Positions 22,274 through 30,775 of a DNA stretch of 64,000 nucleotides are shown one piece after another (position 1 is the first letter of the stretch; every line of letters starts with the position of its first letter). The notes under the pieces are model-generated. The model was not told the DNA's origin and searched no databases. It saw only the letters and a program-made list of their open reading frames with translations. This stretch comes from an uncultured Clostridia bacterium (lineage in GTDB: Bacteria > Bacillota > Clostridia > Oscillospirales > Acutalibacteraceae): NCBI GenBank assembly GCA_947598155.1, contig CANQFC010000004.1, positions 1 through 64,000 on the forward strand, read 5' to 3'. The translations under genes were made by a program, and so were the position numbers.

Positions 22274-23253
22274 TTAGCTCAAAATACCTTTTGCATATTG
22301 TAATATCTCATTGACAAACAATGCGTTCCACTTTTCGCTTTCTTCCCATTGGGGAGTGTGACCCGATTTCTCAAAAAGATAGAATTTTTTATACGGAGCG
22401 TCCAACTGCTCCAACCATTTCTTTGCCAAGCTTGATACGGTATTGTAATCATACTTGCCCATCGTTAAAATCACAGGAACATTAAGGCTTTTTACCTCTT
22501 TCAGAAAATCGACCTTTTCCTGACCGAGCGGCTGTGAAAGGCAGTATTCATTTGCGCTTATATAATTGAGCATCGTGAAGAAAGAGTATTCTTTGAACAT
22601 ACAAGGAATTTTGGGCAAGGTGTTTATAACGGAATTTCCGTATTTTCCATACAGAATACCGCCGAATTTGTTTAAATAATTTCTTTGTAATAACAGCTTA
22701 TCATCTTTATAAAATCCATTGATGGGAGGCCCGATTTCTTTCAATGCCTTTAATGCCCTTTTATCGTTTTTCTTTTCAGCCTGCTCAATGCAAAAGTTGT
22801 AAGATATTGTCTCATTATCGGCGGCGTTAATAACCTGCCCTATTCCGACATAAGCCAAAATATTTTCGGGGTGAATACAGGCGTACCAAACACCTAACTG
22901 CGAACCGAATGAATGCCCTACAATAATAATTTTATCCTTTTTAAATCTCTTTTTCAGATACTCAACGACACGGTGAAGGTCGTCGAGATAAAGCTTTTTG
23001 TGAGGATTTCATTTTTTGCAGTTTTGCGGCTGTAAGCAAGCCCCGCACCTCGCTGATCCCAACAGACCATTGTGCAATATTCTGCCAGCGCGGAGTTCCA
23101 TTTTATAACAAAAGGCCTGTCCGCCGCACCGCAACCGCCGTGCAGGAACAAGACAACAGGGTTAGAAAGATCCTGCGAACGAAATCGCAAATAGTAATTT
23201 GTATCGGCAATATGTATTTTCTCGGCAGAATCATATTTATAAACAAATTTCAT
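22274..23253 (-). pseudogene. alpha/beta hydrolase with single-base frameshift
   Basis: Read leftward from 23253, the gene encodes an alpha/beta-fold hydrolase of the proline iminopeptidase type. Present are the oxyanion segment VLFLHGGCGAADRPF, CWDQRGAG, the nucleophile elbow VGHSFGS, and the C-terminal Asp/His region (GKYDYN, KSGHTPQWEE). The N-terminal 85 residues are in one frame and the rest in another. Adding one A to the A5 run at 22995-22999 (T-run on the + strand) joins them as TKKLYLDDLH. Either the gene has decayed or the assembly lost a base in a homopolymer, as in the relaxase. Confidence 0.8.
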
Positions 23254-23464
23254 TAAATCGCCTCCATTGTTATTATATTAGCATAACACCAAAAGTTTTG
23301 CAACTTATTAACTTCGGATTCGGTTCCCCTCAGCTATACAAATTAAATTGATGTTAAAATCTGCGTTTTTACTATCGGTCAAAGGCGGTATTTTTATATT
23401 CCGTATGGCGTTTTTGGTCATTTTTTCTTTGCACTGAGCGTGTAATTTTTGTGCAGAATTGCCT

Positions 23465-23493
23465 TTGCAAAAAGCCTGAATTTCTTATATAAT
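23465..23493 (+). promoter_or_regulatory. sigma-A promoter for the MATE gene
   Basis: TTGCAA (23465-23470) and TATAAT (23488-23493) are separated by 17 bases. Transcription would start near 23500, only about 14 bases before a terminator hairpin. The rest of 23,254-23,464 has no gene. Confidence 0.75.
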
Positions 23494-23513
23494 ATCTAAC
23501 AGTGCGTAGCTGA

Positions 23514-23552
23514 AACGGCGTAAGTCCAACTTTGGGGCTTACGCCGTTTTTG
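23514..23552 (+). terminator. leader terminator / attenuator before the MATE gene
   Basis: AACGGCGTAAG (23514-23524) pairs perfectly with CTTACGCCGTT (23538-23548), followed by TTTTG. Because it lies between the promoter and the exporter's start, it can only be a conditional terminator or a stability hairpin. The leader before it is too short for a large aptamer. Confidence 0.65.
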
Positions 23553-23572
23553 TATTTTCAGGAGGTTATCAT

Positions 23573-25012
23573 ATGGATAAAAATCAATCTTATCTCGCAG
23601 AGGAAAATGTGGGCAGGCTCATGGGCAAATATTCCGTGCCCTGCATTATTTCACTGCTTGTCGGCGCTCTTTACAACATCGTGGATCAAATTTTTATAGC
23701 CAACGCAAGCTATCTCGGCTCATACGGGAACGCCGCCAATACCGTTGTGTTCCCCCTTACCGTAATTGCGCTTGCAATAGCCGTTATGATAGGCGACGGC
23801 TGTTGTGCATTTGTGAGCCTGAATTTGGGAAAGGGCGACAAAAGCGCCGCCTCAAACAGTATAGGGCTCTGCGTGCTGATGACCGTAATAAGCGGCGTTT
23901 TACTGTGTGCGGTGTATCTCATTTTTTCCTCGCCCGTTATTAAGTTGTTCGGCGGAACGGTAAACTCGGAAACCTTTGCGCTTTCAAAGGAATATTTCTT
24001 CTATATCTCCCTTGGCATACCGTTTTATATGTTCGGCCAAGCGATGAACCCCGTAATCCGAGCGGACGGCAGTCCTAAATTCGCAATGTTCTCTACGCTT
24101 CTCGGCGCCGTGTTAAATATCATTCTCGATCCGATTTTTATTTTCTGCTTTCACCTCGGAATGACAGGTGCGGCGGTGGCAACGGTAATCGGTCAGATTG
24201 TAACGGCCGTGCTTTCGCTCGTCTATATCCTGCATACAAAGTCCGTTAAATTATCGAAACGGGATTTTCGTTGGGACAAAAAAGTTGCGGGGCGCACTCT
24301 GTCGCTCGGCGTTTGCAGTTTTCTTTCTCAAATATCGCTGGTCGCCGCCATGGCGGCAATAAACAATATGATACGCCGATACGGCGCAAAGGACCCGATT
24401 TTCGGGCAGGAAATGTATGCCCAAATCCCTATGGCTGTTGTGGGAATAGTGATGAAGGTATTTCAGATAGTTATTTCGGTGGTAGTCGGTATGGCGGCAG
24501 GCTGTATCCCGATAGTGGGGTTCAATATGGGAGCGAACAGACACGAACGGGTCAAAAAGCTGTTCTCGCTGTTGCTCGCCTGCGAGGCGCTTGTTGGCGC
24601 AATCGCGTTTTTAATTGTAGAATTTCTGCCCCATCGGCTCATCGGCATTTTCGGCTCGGCAAACGAAAGCGTATATTATACGGACTTTGCGGTAAAGGCT
24701 TTTCGCATATATCTTTGTATGATCGTCTTTGCCTGCCTTAACAAGGCCGCTTTTATTTTTCTTCAGGCTATGGGAAAGGCCGTTGCCTCCACCCTGCTTT
24801 CAATGATACGCGAAATCGTTTTCGGAGTCGGCTTTGCCCTCCTTTTGCCCATATTTTTCGGCCTTGACGGCGTGTTGTACTCCATGCCAGTCTCCGACGC
24901 GTTGACCGCCGTCGTCTCCGCAGTTGTGATTGCCTCGTCCTATAAACAATTATCCTGCAAAAATAAAATCTTAACATCTGTTAAGTACAATGAATCTGTT
25001 TTGAAAAAATGA
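23573..25012 (+). CDS. MATE-family multidrug efflux transporter
   Basis: The 479-residue protein has the twelve hydrophobic helices of MATE/NorM exporters with the N-terminal pattern LAEENVGRLMGKYSVPCIIS, LYNIVDQIFIA and the mid-protein repeat CSFLSQISLVAAMAAINNM. Such proteins export cationic drugs or metabolites using Na+ or H+ gradients across the cytoplasmic membrane. AGGAGG lies upstream of the start. It is preceded by a promoter with a terminator in the leader, so its expression may be inducible. It stands alone as a single-gene unit. Confidence 0.95.
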   Translation: MDKNQSYLAEENVGRLMGKYSVPCIISLLVGALYNIVDQIFIANASYLGSYGNAANTVVFPLTVIALAIAVMIGDGCCAFVSLNLGKGDKSAASNSIGLCVLMTVISGVLLCAVYLIFSSPVIKLFGGTVNSETFALSKEYFFYISLGIPFYMFGQAMNPVIRADGSPKFAMFSTLLGAVLNIILDPIFIFCFHLGMTGAAVATVIGQIVTAVLSLVYILHTKSVKLSKRDFRWDKKVAGRTLSLGVCSFLSQISLVAAMAAINNMIRRYGAKDPIFGQEMYAQIPMAVVGIVMKVFQIVISVVVGMAAGCIPIVGFNMGANRHERVKKLFSLLLACEALVGAIAFLIVEFLPHRLIGIFGSANESVYYTDFAVKAFRIYLCMIVFACLNKAAFIFLQAMGKAVASTLLSMIREIVFGVGFALLLPIFFGLDGVLYSMPVSDALTAVVSAVVIASSYKQLSCKNKILTSVKYNESVLKK

Positions 25013-25065
25013 AATTACAAGTCTTAAAATCCGCAACCGAGCTGCCGAGGTCGTTTACAGCAATT

Positions 25066-25122
25066 TGATTTACAGTTAAAGCGGTTCAGCGGCAGGGAGA
25101 AATCCTTGCCGCCTGCTTTTTT
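25066..25122 (+). terminator. intergenic repeat copy C with intrinsic terminator
   Basis: The lead GATTTACAGTTAAAGCGG is followed by AGCGGCAGGG pairing with CCTTGCCGCC and seven Ts. It matches copies A and B at 12.49 and 12.95 kb, and it probably terminates the MATE transcript. Confidence 0.75.
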
Positions 25123-25224
25123 TCTAAAATTGTAACTTTTTTATGTTATATTTCAAAATGGTATTGCTATTATTCGAGATATAGAATATAATAATTATCG
25201 AGCATTGCAAATGGAGGAACGATT

Positions 25225-26295
25225 ATGGATTATATGTCTGCAAGAGAAGCCGCTGATAAATGGGGCATTTCACAAAGACGGGTTGCTGTCCTTTGCGCTG
25301 AGAACAGAATTGATAACGCAACAATTGTCGGAAATATGTGGATCATTCCTTCTACAGCTGAAAAACCGCTTGATGCAAGAAGCATTCGTTATTCAAAAAC
25401 CGATGAAAAGAAAATAAAGCCTTTTTTGAAATGGGCCGGCGGAAAAGGACAACTGCTTTCTGAAATAGAAAAATATTATCCTTTTGAAAATGGAAAAATT
25501 TCAAAATATGCAGAACCTTTTGTTGGCGGCGGTGCTGTTTTATTTGATATACTCAGCAAATATGATTTAGAAGAAGTCTATATCAGTGATACTAATGCTG
25601 AACTTATCAATACATATTGCATAATCAAGGACGATATTGATGACCTAATTGACACCCTTCACGAAATACAAGACACTTTTGTACCTATGAATACGGAAAG
25701 TCGTAAAACATATTATTTGGAAAAACGTAATCGCTTTAATGATTTAAAATTTAATGGTGATGATACAATTAACATAGAAAAGGCCGCATTGATGATTTTT
25801 CTCAACAAAACTTGTTTTAATGGCTTGTATAGAGTTAACAAAAACGGTTTATTTAATGTTCCTATGGGAGCCTACAAAAATCCGATGATTTGTGATGAAA
25901 AAAACCTCAGAGCAGTATCAGAAAAATTACAGAGAATTACTATTGTATGCGGAGATTACAGAGAATCGTCAAATTTTATTGACGAAAATACTTTTGTTTA
26001 TTTCGATCCCCCATATCGTCCGCTTTCGGAAACTTCTAATTTTACATCTTATACAGAAGAATTGTTTTGCGATGATAAACAAATTGAACTTGCAAAATTT
26101 GCGGACGATATGCACAAAAAAGGTGCAAAGATTGTCATTAGCAACTCCGATCCTAAAAATTCAAATTCAGACGATAATTTTTTTGATAATATTTACTCTG
26201 CTTACAATATACATCGTGTAGAGGCTGCTCGCATGATTAACTGTAACAGTAGGACAAGAGGGAAAATTAAAGAACTGCTTATAAGCAATTTTTAA
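25225..26295 (+). CDS. adenine-N6 DNA methyltransferase (D12/Dam class)
   Basis: The 356-residue enzyme has an N-terminal HTH-like extension of about 70 residues (MSAREAADKWGISQRRVAVL), then a D12-class methyltransferase. Motif X is LKWAGGKGQLL, motif I AEPFVGGGAVLFD and motif IV DPPYRP. D12 enzymes include Dam, DpnM and EcoRV methylases, whose sites often contain GAT. The start follows GGAGGAACG. It heads a three-gene restriction-modification operon with 16- and 1-base gaps. Composition is more AT-rich than the neighbouring MATE gene, which fits recent acquisition. The recognition site is not known. Confidence 0.95.
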   Translation: MDYMSAREAADKWGISQRRVAVLCAENRIDNATIVGNMWIIPSTAEKPLDARSIRYSKTDEKKIKPFLKWAGGKGQLLSEIEKYYPFENGKISKYAEPFVGGGAVLFDILSKYDLEEVYISDTNAELINTYCIIKDDIDDLIDTLHEIQDTFVPMNTESRKTYYLEKRNRFNDLKFNGDDTINIEKAALMIFLNKTCFNGLYRVNKNGLFNVPMGAYKNPMICDEKNLRAVSEKLQRITIVCGDYRESSNFIDENTFVYFDPPYRPLSETSNFTSYTEELFCDDKQIELAKFADDMHKKGAKIVISNSDPKNSNSDDNFFDNIYSAYNIHRVEAARMINCNSRTRGKIKELLISNF

Positions 26296-26311
26296 CAATG
26301 GGAGATTTTTT

Positions 26312-26893
26312 ATGATTAAAAACGGTAAAGGCGGCGGGAACACTAAAACAGGGCTTTTGTTTGAGGGTAAAACAGATCTGGGAACATTTCTTTCTCAGCA
26401 ACGCGGATATGCGGTTAAGCGCGAAAACGAAGAGGTTGAGTTTGAAGGGAAAAAAGATACCGTAACGGTAAGAAATGTTTATTATAAAGGTGAAAAAGTA
26501 GCGGAGCTATATAAAAAGCATGAATTTTATAATTCGCTTCTTGTTAAGCTTGAAATAAACTGGAAAGACTACATTTCAAAGCAATTGTTACCCGATGACA
26601 GCATTTTTGTAATAATTAAAAACACGGTTTATATTATCGAATGCAAGCATCAACAGGTTGCGGGATCTGTGGACGAAAAGCTGCAAACCTGCGATTTCAA
26701 AAAGAAAGAATATAAAAAATTACTGTCAAAAGCTAATCTTGACGTTGAATATATTTACCTTCTCGACGATTGGTTCAGGAGCGCAAAATATAAGGATGTA
26801 TTAGATTATATACATAGTGTAAGCTGCGATTATTATTTTGAATATATTCCATTATACAGGCTTGGTCTGCCTGTTCCTGAAAAGGAAGAATAA
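26312..26893 (+). CDS. putative restriction endonuclease of 193 aa
   Basis: The protein contains the strand-motif VYIIECKHQQVAGSVDEKL, where Glu-Cys-Lys forms the E-x-K half of a PD-(D/E)XK nuclease centre; an Asp in LLPDDSIFVII about 15 residues earlier can supply the first acidic ligand. The N-terminus GGGNTKTGLLFE is shared with other small type II nucleases. It is sandwiched between two methyltransferase genes, which strongly suggests the cognate restriction enzyme. The specific family is not recognised. Confidence 0.75.
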   Translation: MIKNGKGGGNTKTGLLFEGKTDLGTFLSQQRGYAVKRENEEVEFEGKKDTVTVRNVYYKGEKVAELYKKHEFYNSLLVKLEINWKDYISKQLLPDDSIFVIIKNTVYIIECKHQQVAGSVDEKLQTCDFKKKEYKKLLSKANLDVEYIYLLDDWFRSAKYKDVLDYIHSVSCDYYFEYIPLYRLGLPVPEKEE

Positions 26894-26894
26894 T

Positions 26895-27641
26895 ATGCCA
26901 AAGAAAATAACAAAATGGGAGCCTGAAGATTTTGAACTTGAAATGACTACGCACTGGTCGTTTCCTAAGCGTGGAGATTGGGCAACTCACGACGCTAAAT
27001 GGCGTGGTAATTGGTCACCGTATGTACCAAGAAATATCATATTGCGATATTCAAAAGAGGGCGATTTGCTTCTCGATCAATTTGCAGGTGGAGGCACAAC
27101 TCTTGTTGAGGCAAAGTTATTAAACCGTGATATAATCGGGGTTGATGTCAATGATGCGGCGCTGGAAAGATGCAGAGAAAAAACCGCATTTGATTATGCG
27201 CCGGCAAAAGGCAAGGTTTATATTAAAAAAGGCGATGCCCGACATCTTGATTTTATCCCAAATGAAAGTATAGATCTTATCTGCACTCACCCACCCTATG
27301 CAAATATTATAAAATACAGCGAGGATATTGAAACCGACCTTTCGCACCTAAAGGTAAAAGACTTTCTTGAAGAAATGAAAACGGTAGCCGCCGAGAGCTA
27401 CCGTGTATTGAAAAAGGACAAGTTTTGTGCCGTTCTAATGGGCGATACGCGTCAAAAGGGACATATGATCCCGATGTCCTTTGAGGTTATGCGAATTTTT
27501 GAAGATGCAGGTTTCAAATTAAAAGAACTTATTATCAAAGAACAGCATAACTGTAAAGCAACGGGATATTGGAAAACAAACAGCGTGAAGTATAACTTTT
27601 TATTGATTGCTCACGAGTATCTATTCGTATTTGAAAAGTGA
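26895..27641 (+). CDS. amino-group (N6/N4) DNA methyltransferase
   Basis: The 248-residue protein has a SAM-binding motif I (LLLDQFAGGGTTLVEA) at about residues 55-70, preceded by a typical SPYVPRNIILRYS segment, and catalytic motif IV CTHPPY near residue 135. The order motif I then IV, with the methylase-specific lead before motif I, is permuted relative to the common beta-class N4/N6 enzymes. The start at ATG 26895 follows AAAGGAAG; a longer frame from 26838 overlaps the nuclease gene. It probably methylates the second strand or a second base of the site recognised by this three-gene system. Adenine versus cytosine-N4 cannot be decided from sequence. Confidence 0.85.
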   Translation: MPKKITKWEPEDFELEMTTHWSFPKRGDWATHDAKWRGNWSPYVPRNIILRYSKEGDLLLDQFAGGGTTLVEAKLLNRDIIGVDVNDAALERCREKTAFDYAPAKGKVYIKKGDARHLDFIPNESIDLICTHPPYANIIKYSEDIETDLSHLKVKDFLEEMKTVAAESYRVLKKDKFCAVLMGDTRQKGHMIPMSFEVMRIFEDAGFKLKELIIKEQHNCKATGYWKTNSVKYNFLLIAHEYLFVFEK

Positions 27642-27654
27642 TTAAAAATAATTT

Positions 27655-27737
27655 CAAAATCATAAGAGGATTTGCCTCTCTGATTTTCCCAATAGGCTGT
27701 TGCCGCGCCGTTAACGGGCAAGCCCCTTATTAAACGG
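27655..27737 (-). repeat. structured intergenic motif copy 1 (minus strand)
   Basis: Read on the minus strand, GGCTTGCCCGTTAACGGC is followed by GCGGCAACAGCC. Similar strings occur at 33292-33360, 35110-35143 and perhaps 58327-58400. Each has CTTGCC, a small variable hairpin, then GCGCGGCAACAG or GCGCAGAAAG. The rest of 27,642-27,907 holds only a hairpin. Confidence 0.4.
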
Positions 27738-27744
27738 TTAAATT

Positions 27745-27774
27745 AAACGCTCTCCCGATTTTGGGAGAGCGTTT
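27745..27774. terminator. 12-bp hairpin between RM operon and ktrB-like gene
   Basis: AAACGCTCTCCC (27745-27756) pairs perfectly with GGGAGAGCGTTT (27763-27774). There is no long T-run after it, so it may be a weak terminator or a boundary hairpin. Confidence 0.5.
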
Positions 27775-27884
27775 AGCTTAATGCAGACAATATCTTTACA
27801 CAGCCTTTTTGCCGTTGCAGGGAGTGTAACAGCCTTAAATTTCAGCTATTTCACGCGTATTTTATTTTATCGCGATATTTACTA

Positions 27885-27913
27885 TTGAAAAACGTATCAA
27901 AACTTACTATAAT
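27885..27913 (+). promoter_or_regulatory. sigma-A promoter for the potassium uptake operon
   Basis: TTGAAA (27885-27890) and TATAAT (27908-27913) are separated by 17 bases. This makes the open frame upstream of 27990 untranslated leader. Confidence 0.75.
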
Positions 27914-27989
27914 ATTTACGAAAAATTCAGGAAAGGGCAGTATCGCGCAATCGGAAATTTCAAATACCGTTGTACGAAAGAATGTTATA

Positions 27990-29366
27990 ATGAAACTGCA
28001 TCGCAAAGCTAAAAAAAGAAGCTTTATTACAACATATATTATCGCGGGCGGATTTTTGTCGCTTATTATTTTGGGCGCTGTGATTCTGCATTTGCCCATA
28101 GCCTCTGCAAATGGGGCGGCCGTACCGTTTGCAGATTCGCTGTTTACATCGACAACGGCTGTCTGCGTTACGGGGCTTGTCACCGTTCCCACCTTTTCAT
28201 CATGGTCGCCGTTAGGTCAGGCGGTCATTTTGATTTTAATTCAGCTCGGCGGGTTGGGCGTTATCAGTTTTACTATTCTGTTTATGCAAATTTTAGGAAA
28301 AAAAATCGGTCTCCACGAAAAACAGCTTATAAAAGACGCCTACAATCTTGATACAAACAAAGGAATGAGCATACTTGTCAAACGGATATTCAGAGGTACG
28401 TTTGTTATTGAAACCCTCGGCGCGATTCTTTACAGCTTTATTTTTGTCCCCGAATTTGGCCCTTCGGGCATTTGGAAGAGTGTATTTAACTCCGTTTCGG
28501 CGTTTTGCAATGCGGGAATGGATATTTTAGGGCCCGACAGCCTTATGCCGTACCGCTCAAATGTTGCAATCAACCTTATTACCGCGGGGCTGATAATAAC
28601 GGGCGGTATCGGTTTTCCAATCTGGTTTATAATAACTGACAAAATCAAAGAATATTTTAAGGAAAAAACAAATCCGCGAAAACTTTTTAAAACATTGCCT
28701 ATATATGTAAAAACCGTAATTTTTGTCACGGCGGCCTTGATTTTCGCAGGGACTGCGCTAATTCTCGTACTTGAATTTACAAATGAAAGAACAATCGGTA
28801 ATTTGCCGTTCGGAGAAAAAATCCTCGCCTCTTTCTTTCAATCCGTTACAACAAGGACTGCGGGATTCTGCACTGTGCCGCAGGAAGGGCTGAGAAGATG
28901 CACGGTTATCGTCTGTTCGGTGCTTATGTTTATCGGCGGTTCGCCCTCAGGCACGGCGGGCGGCATTAAAACTACAACTTTTACCGTTCTTGTTGTGTCG
29001 CTTATTTCCGCTCTGTCCGAGAGAAACAATACCGAAATTTTTAAACGCACGCTCAATGCTGAGACAGTCAGAAAAGCTACGTCCGTTTTTTCATTGAGCT
29101 TTTTTGTAATGATTATTTCACTGACGGCGTTTTGCGCGGTTCAGCCGGGTGCGTTTGAGGACTGCCTTTATGAGGTCGTTTCGGCAATAGGCACCGTCGG
29201 CCTTTCAAGAAATTTAACGCCGAGTCTGACTTTGCCCGCTAAGCTTATAATTATAGCTACCATGTATCTCGGCAGAATAGGTCCTATCTCGCTGGCCCTG
29301 TTTTTTAATACAAAGAAGAATGTAAATCTTATACAATATCCCGAAGGGAAAATGCCCATAGGTTAA
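27990..29366 (+). CDS. ktrB: TrkH/KtrB-type potassium transporter subunit
   Basis: The 458-residue membrane protein has the four-fold M1-P-M2 architecture of the TrkH/KtrB family. P-loop selectivity-type segments include FTSTTAVCVTGL, SVSAFCNAGMD, SVTTRTAGF and VVSAIGTVGLS, and the gating region has GGSPSGTAGGIKTTT. It imports K+ coupled to Na+ or H+ at the cytoplasmic membrane. The start is set at ATG 27990 because the frame before it contains the promoter. The regulatory RCK subunit follows 12 bases downstream. KtrB is favoured over TrkH by size and by the single downstream RCK protein. Confidence 0.93.
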   Translation: MKLHRKAKKRSFITTYIIAGGFLSLIILGAVILHLPIASANGAAVPFADSLFTSTTAVCVTGLVTVPTFSSWSPLGQAVILILIQLGGLGVISFTILFMQILGKKIGLHEKQLIKDAYNLDTNKGMSILVKRIFRGTFVIETLGAILYSFIFVPEFGPSGIWKSVFNSVSAFCNAGMDILGPDSLMPYRSNVAINLITAGLIITGGIGFPIWFIITDKIKEYFKEKTNPRKLFKTLPIYVKTVIFVTAALIFAGTALILVLEFTNERTIGNLPFGEKILASFFQSVTTRTAGFCTVPQEGLRRCTVIVCSVLMFIGGSPSGTAGGIKTTTFTVLVVSLISALSERNNTEIFKRTLNAETVRKATSVFSLSFFVMIISLTAFCAVQPGAFEDCLYEVVSAIGTVGLSRNLTPSLTLPAKLIIIATMYLGRIGPISLALFFNTKKNVNLIQYPEGKMPIG

Positions 29367-29378
29367 GGAGTAAAAGCT

Positions 29379-30041
29379 ATGAAAAGAAAACAGTTTATGA
29401 TTATAGGATTAGGTCAATTCGGAAAAAGCCTTGTGTCTACCCTGCATAATTCCAATGTTGATTTACTTGTAATCGACAGGGATATTACAAAGCTTGAAGA
29501 AATCAGCGATAAAGCGTCGCAGGCGGTCTGCGCCGACGCCTCAAAACAAGAGGTGCTTGAGCAATTTGACATTGATTCTTTTGACGGAGCAATTATTACA
29601 ATCGGTCACGATATGGAGTTTTCCGTAAAAACGGTTATGCACCTCAAAGAAATGGGTATGCCGTTTATTATGGCGAAAGCTACCTCAGATTTTGAAGGCA
29701 GGATTCTCACAAAAATCGGCGCGGACAAAATAATTTTTCCCGACAGAGAAGTCGGATACAGGCTCGGCAAGGAAATAGTTTCAGGCAACTATTACGACGC
29801 TCTTGATATTTCGGATACTTACAGTATTACCGATATTGTTCTTCCGAAAAAATGGATAAACAAATCCATTATTGACCTGAATATGAGAAAATCATTCGGA
29901 ATCACCGTGGTGGGGGTTCGCCGTCAGGAAGACGTTATCGTAAACCCCACTCCCGATTTTGTCTTTAAAGACGAAGACGTGCTTATCGCGTTAGGTTCAA
30001 ATAAGCACATTGACGCAGTCAGAAAAATCAGCGAAGATTAA
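29379..30041 (+). CDS. ktrA: KtrA/TrkA-type RCK regulatory subunit
   Basis: The 220-residue cytosolic protein has an N-terminal RCK_N Rossmann domain (MIIGLGQFGKSLVSTL with the glycine motif, VIDRD) and a C-terminal RCK_C domain (IVLPKKWINKSI, ALGSNKHID). It forms the gating ring on the K+ transporter and binds ATP/ADP or NAD(H); the C-terminal domain binds c-di-AMP in Firmicutes relatives. It is in an operon with the preceding transporter gene. Confidence 0.94.
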   Translation: MKRKQFMIIGLGQFGKSLVSTLHNSNVDLLVIDRDITKLEEISDKASQAVCADASKQEVLEQFDIDSFDGAIITIGHDMEFSVKTVMHLKEMGMPFIMAKATSDFEGRILTKIGADKIIFPDREVGYRLGKEIVSGNYYDALDISDTYSITDIVLPKKWINKSIIDLNMRKSFGITVVGVRRQEDVIVNPTPDFVFKDEDVLIALGSNKHIDAVRKISED

Positions 30042-30051
30042 AAGACAAGTA

Positions 30052-30086
30052 TTGACATAAAACGGGATTTATATTAAAATAAAACT
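30052..30086 (+). promoter_or_regulatory. promoter for the DUF4234 gene
   Basis: TTGACA at 30052-30057 is followed at about 17 bases by TTAAAAT/TAAAAC-like -10 sequence. The -10 is less clear than the -35. Confidence 0.5.
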
Positions 30087-30113
30087 ATATTTTTACAGAA
30101 ATGAGGGAAAAAT

Positions 30114-30713
30114 ATGTTTTGTAAGCAATGCGGCGCGCCGCTTGAGGACGGAACGAAATTTTGCAGTAAATGCGGCGCACCTGTCAATGATTTGGGTCAA
30201 CAGGTAAAGGACGCTGCTCAAGGCGCTTTTTCAAAGGCGGAAAGCGAAGTTAAATCTGCGTTTGATGAAATCAACCGCTCGGTGCAGGGTGAGCCGGCTT
30301 ATATCCCGGGTAAAAAATTAAAGGATGACAGAGGTCTTATCTCATATATTCTTTTAAATATAATTACCTGTGGAATTTACGGTTACTATTTCCTTTACAA
30401 AATCGCGGCCGATATAAATGTTGCCTGCGAGGGCGACGGGAAACAGACGGCGGGTCTTGTGCAGTTCATTGTTCTTAACATTTTAACCTGCGGTATTTAT
30501 TCCTGGTTTTGGTACTACAACCTCGGGAACAGACTTGCGGATAACGCTCCCCGTTACGGGCTCAGTTTTTCCGAAAACGGTACAACAATTCTTTTATGGC
30601 TTATATTAGGCTCTTGGTTTTTCGGACTCGGTATATTTGTTGCAATGTATTTCATTATCAAAAACACAAACGCTATCTGCGCCGCATACAACCGTTACAA
30701 CGGCCTTAGCTGA
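30114..30713 (+). CDS. zinc-ribbon DUF4234 membrane protein
   Basis: The 199-residue protein has an N-terminal zinc ribbon (FCKQCGAPL, FCSKCGAPV), a charged helical linker, and a DUF4234 domain with three to four hydrophobic helices and the repeated pattern YILLNIITCGIYGYYFLYKI / FIVLNILTCGIYSWFWYYNL. The domain is common in Firmicutes and its function is unknown. AGGGAAAA precedes the start. It is a single-gene unit ended by the hairpin at 30,728. Confidence 0.9.
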   Translation: MFCKQCGAPLEDGTKFCSKCGAPVNDLGQQVKDAAQGAFSKAESEVKSAFDEINRSVQGEPAYIPGKKLKDDRGLISYILLNIITCGIYGYYFLYKIAADINVACEGDGKQTAGLVQFIVLNILTCGIYSWFWYYNLGNRLADNAPRYGLSFSENGTTILLWLILGSWFFGLGIFVAMYFIIKNTNAICAAYNRYNGLS

Positions 30714-30727
30714 TAAAAGTCAAAACA

Positions 30728-30759
30728 AAATCCCCCTTATTTTCAAGCGGGGATTTTTT
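30728..30759 (+). terminator. intrinsic terminator after DUF4234 gene
   Basis: AAATCCCC pairs with GGGGATTT and is followed by a run of Ts. Confidence 0.8.
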
Positions 30760-30775
30760 AACGGCGGTGTGCTTT

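Noticed and set aside
23502-23513. Leader peptide MRS before the MATE gene as a real coding sequence
   Set aside because: Four codons without a ribosome binding site cannot be supported as a gene. It is mentioned only as a possible part of attenuation.
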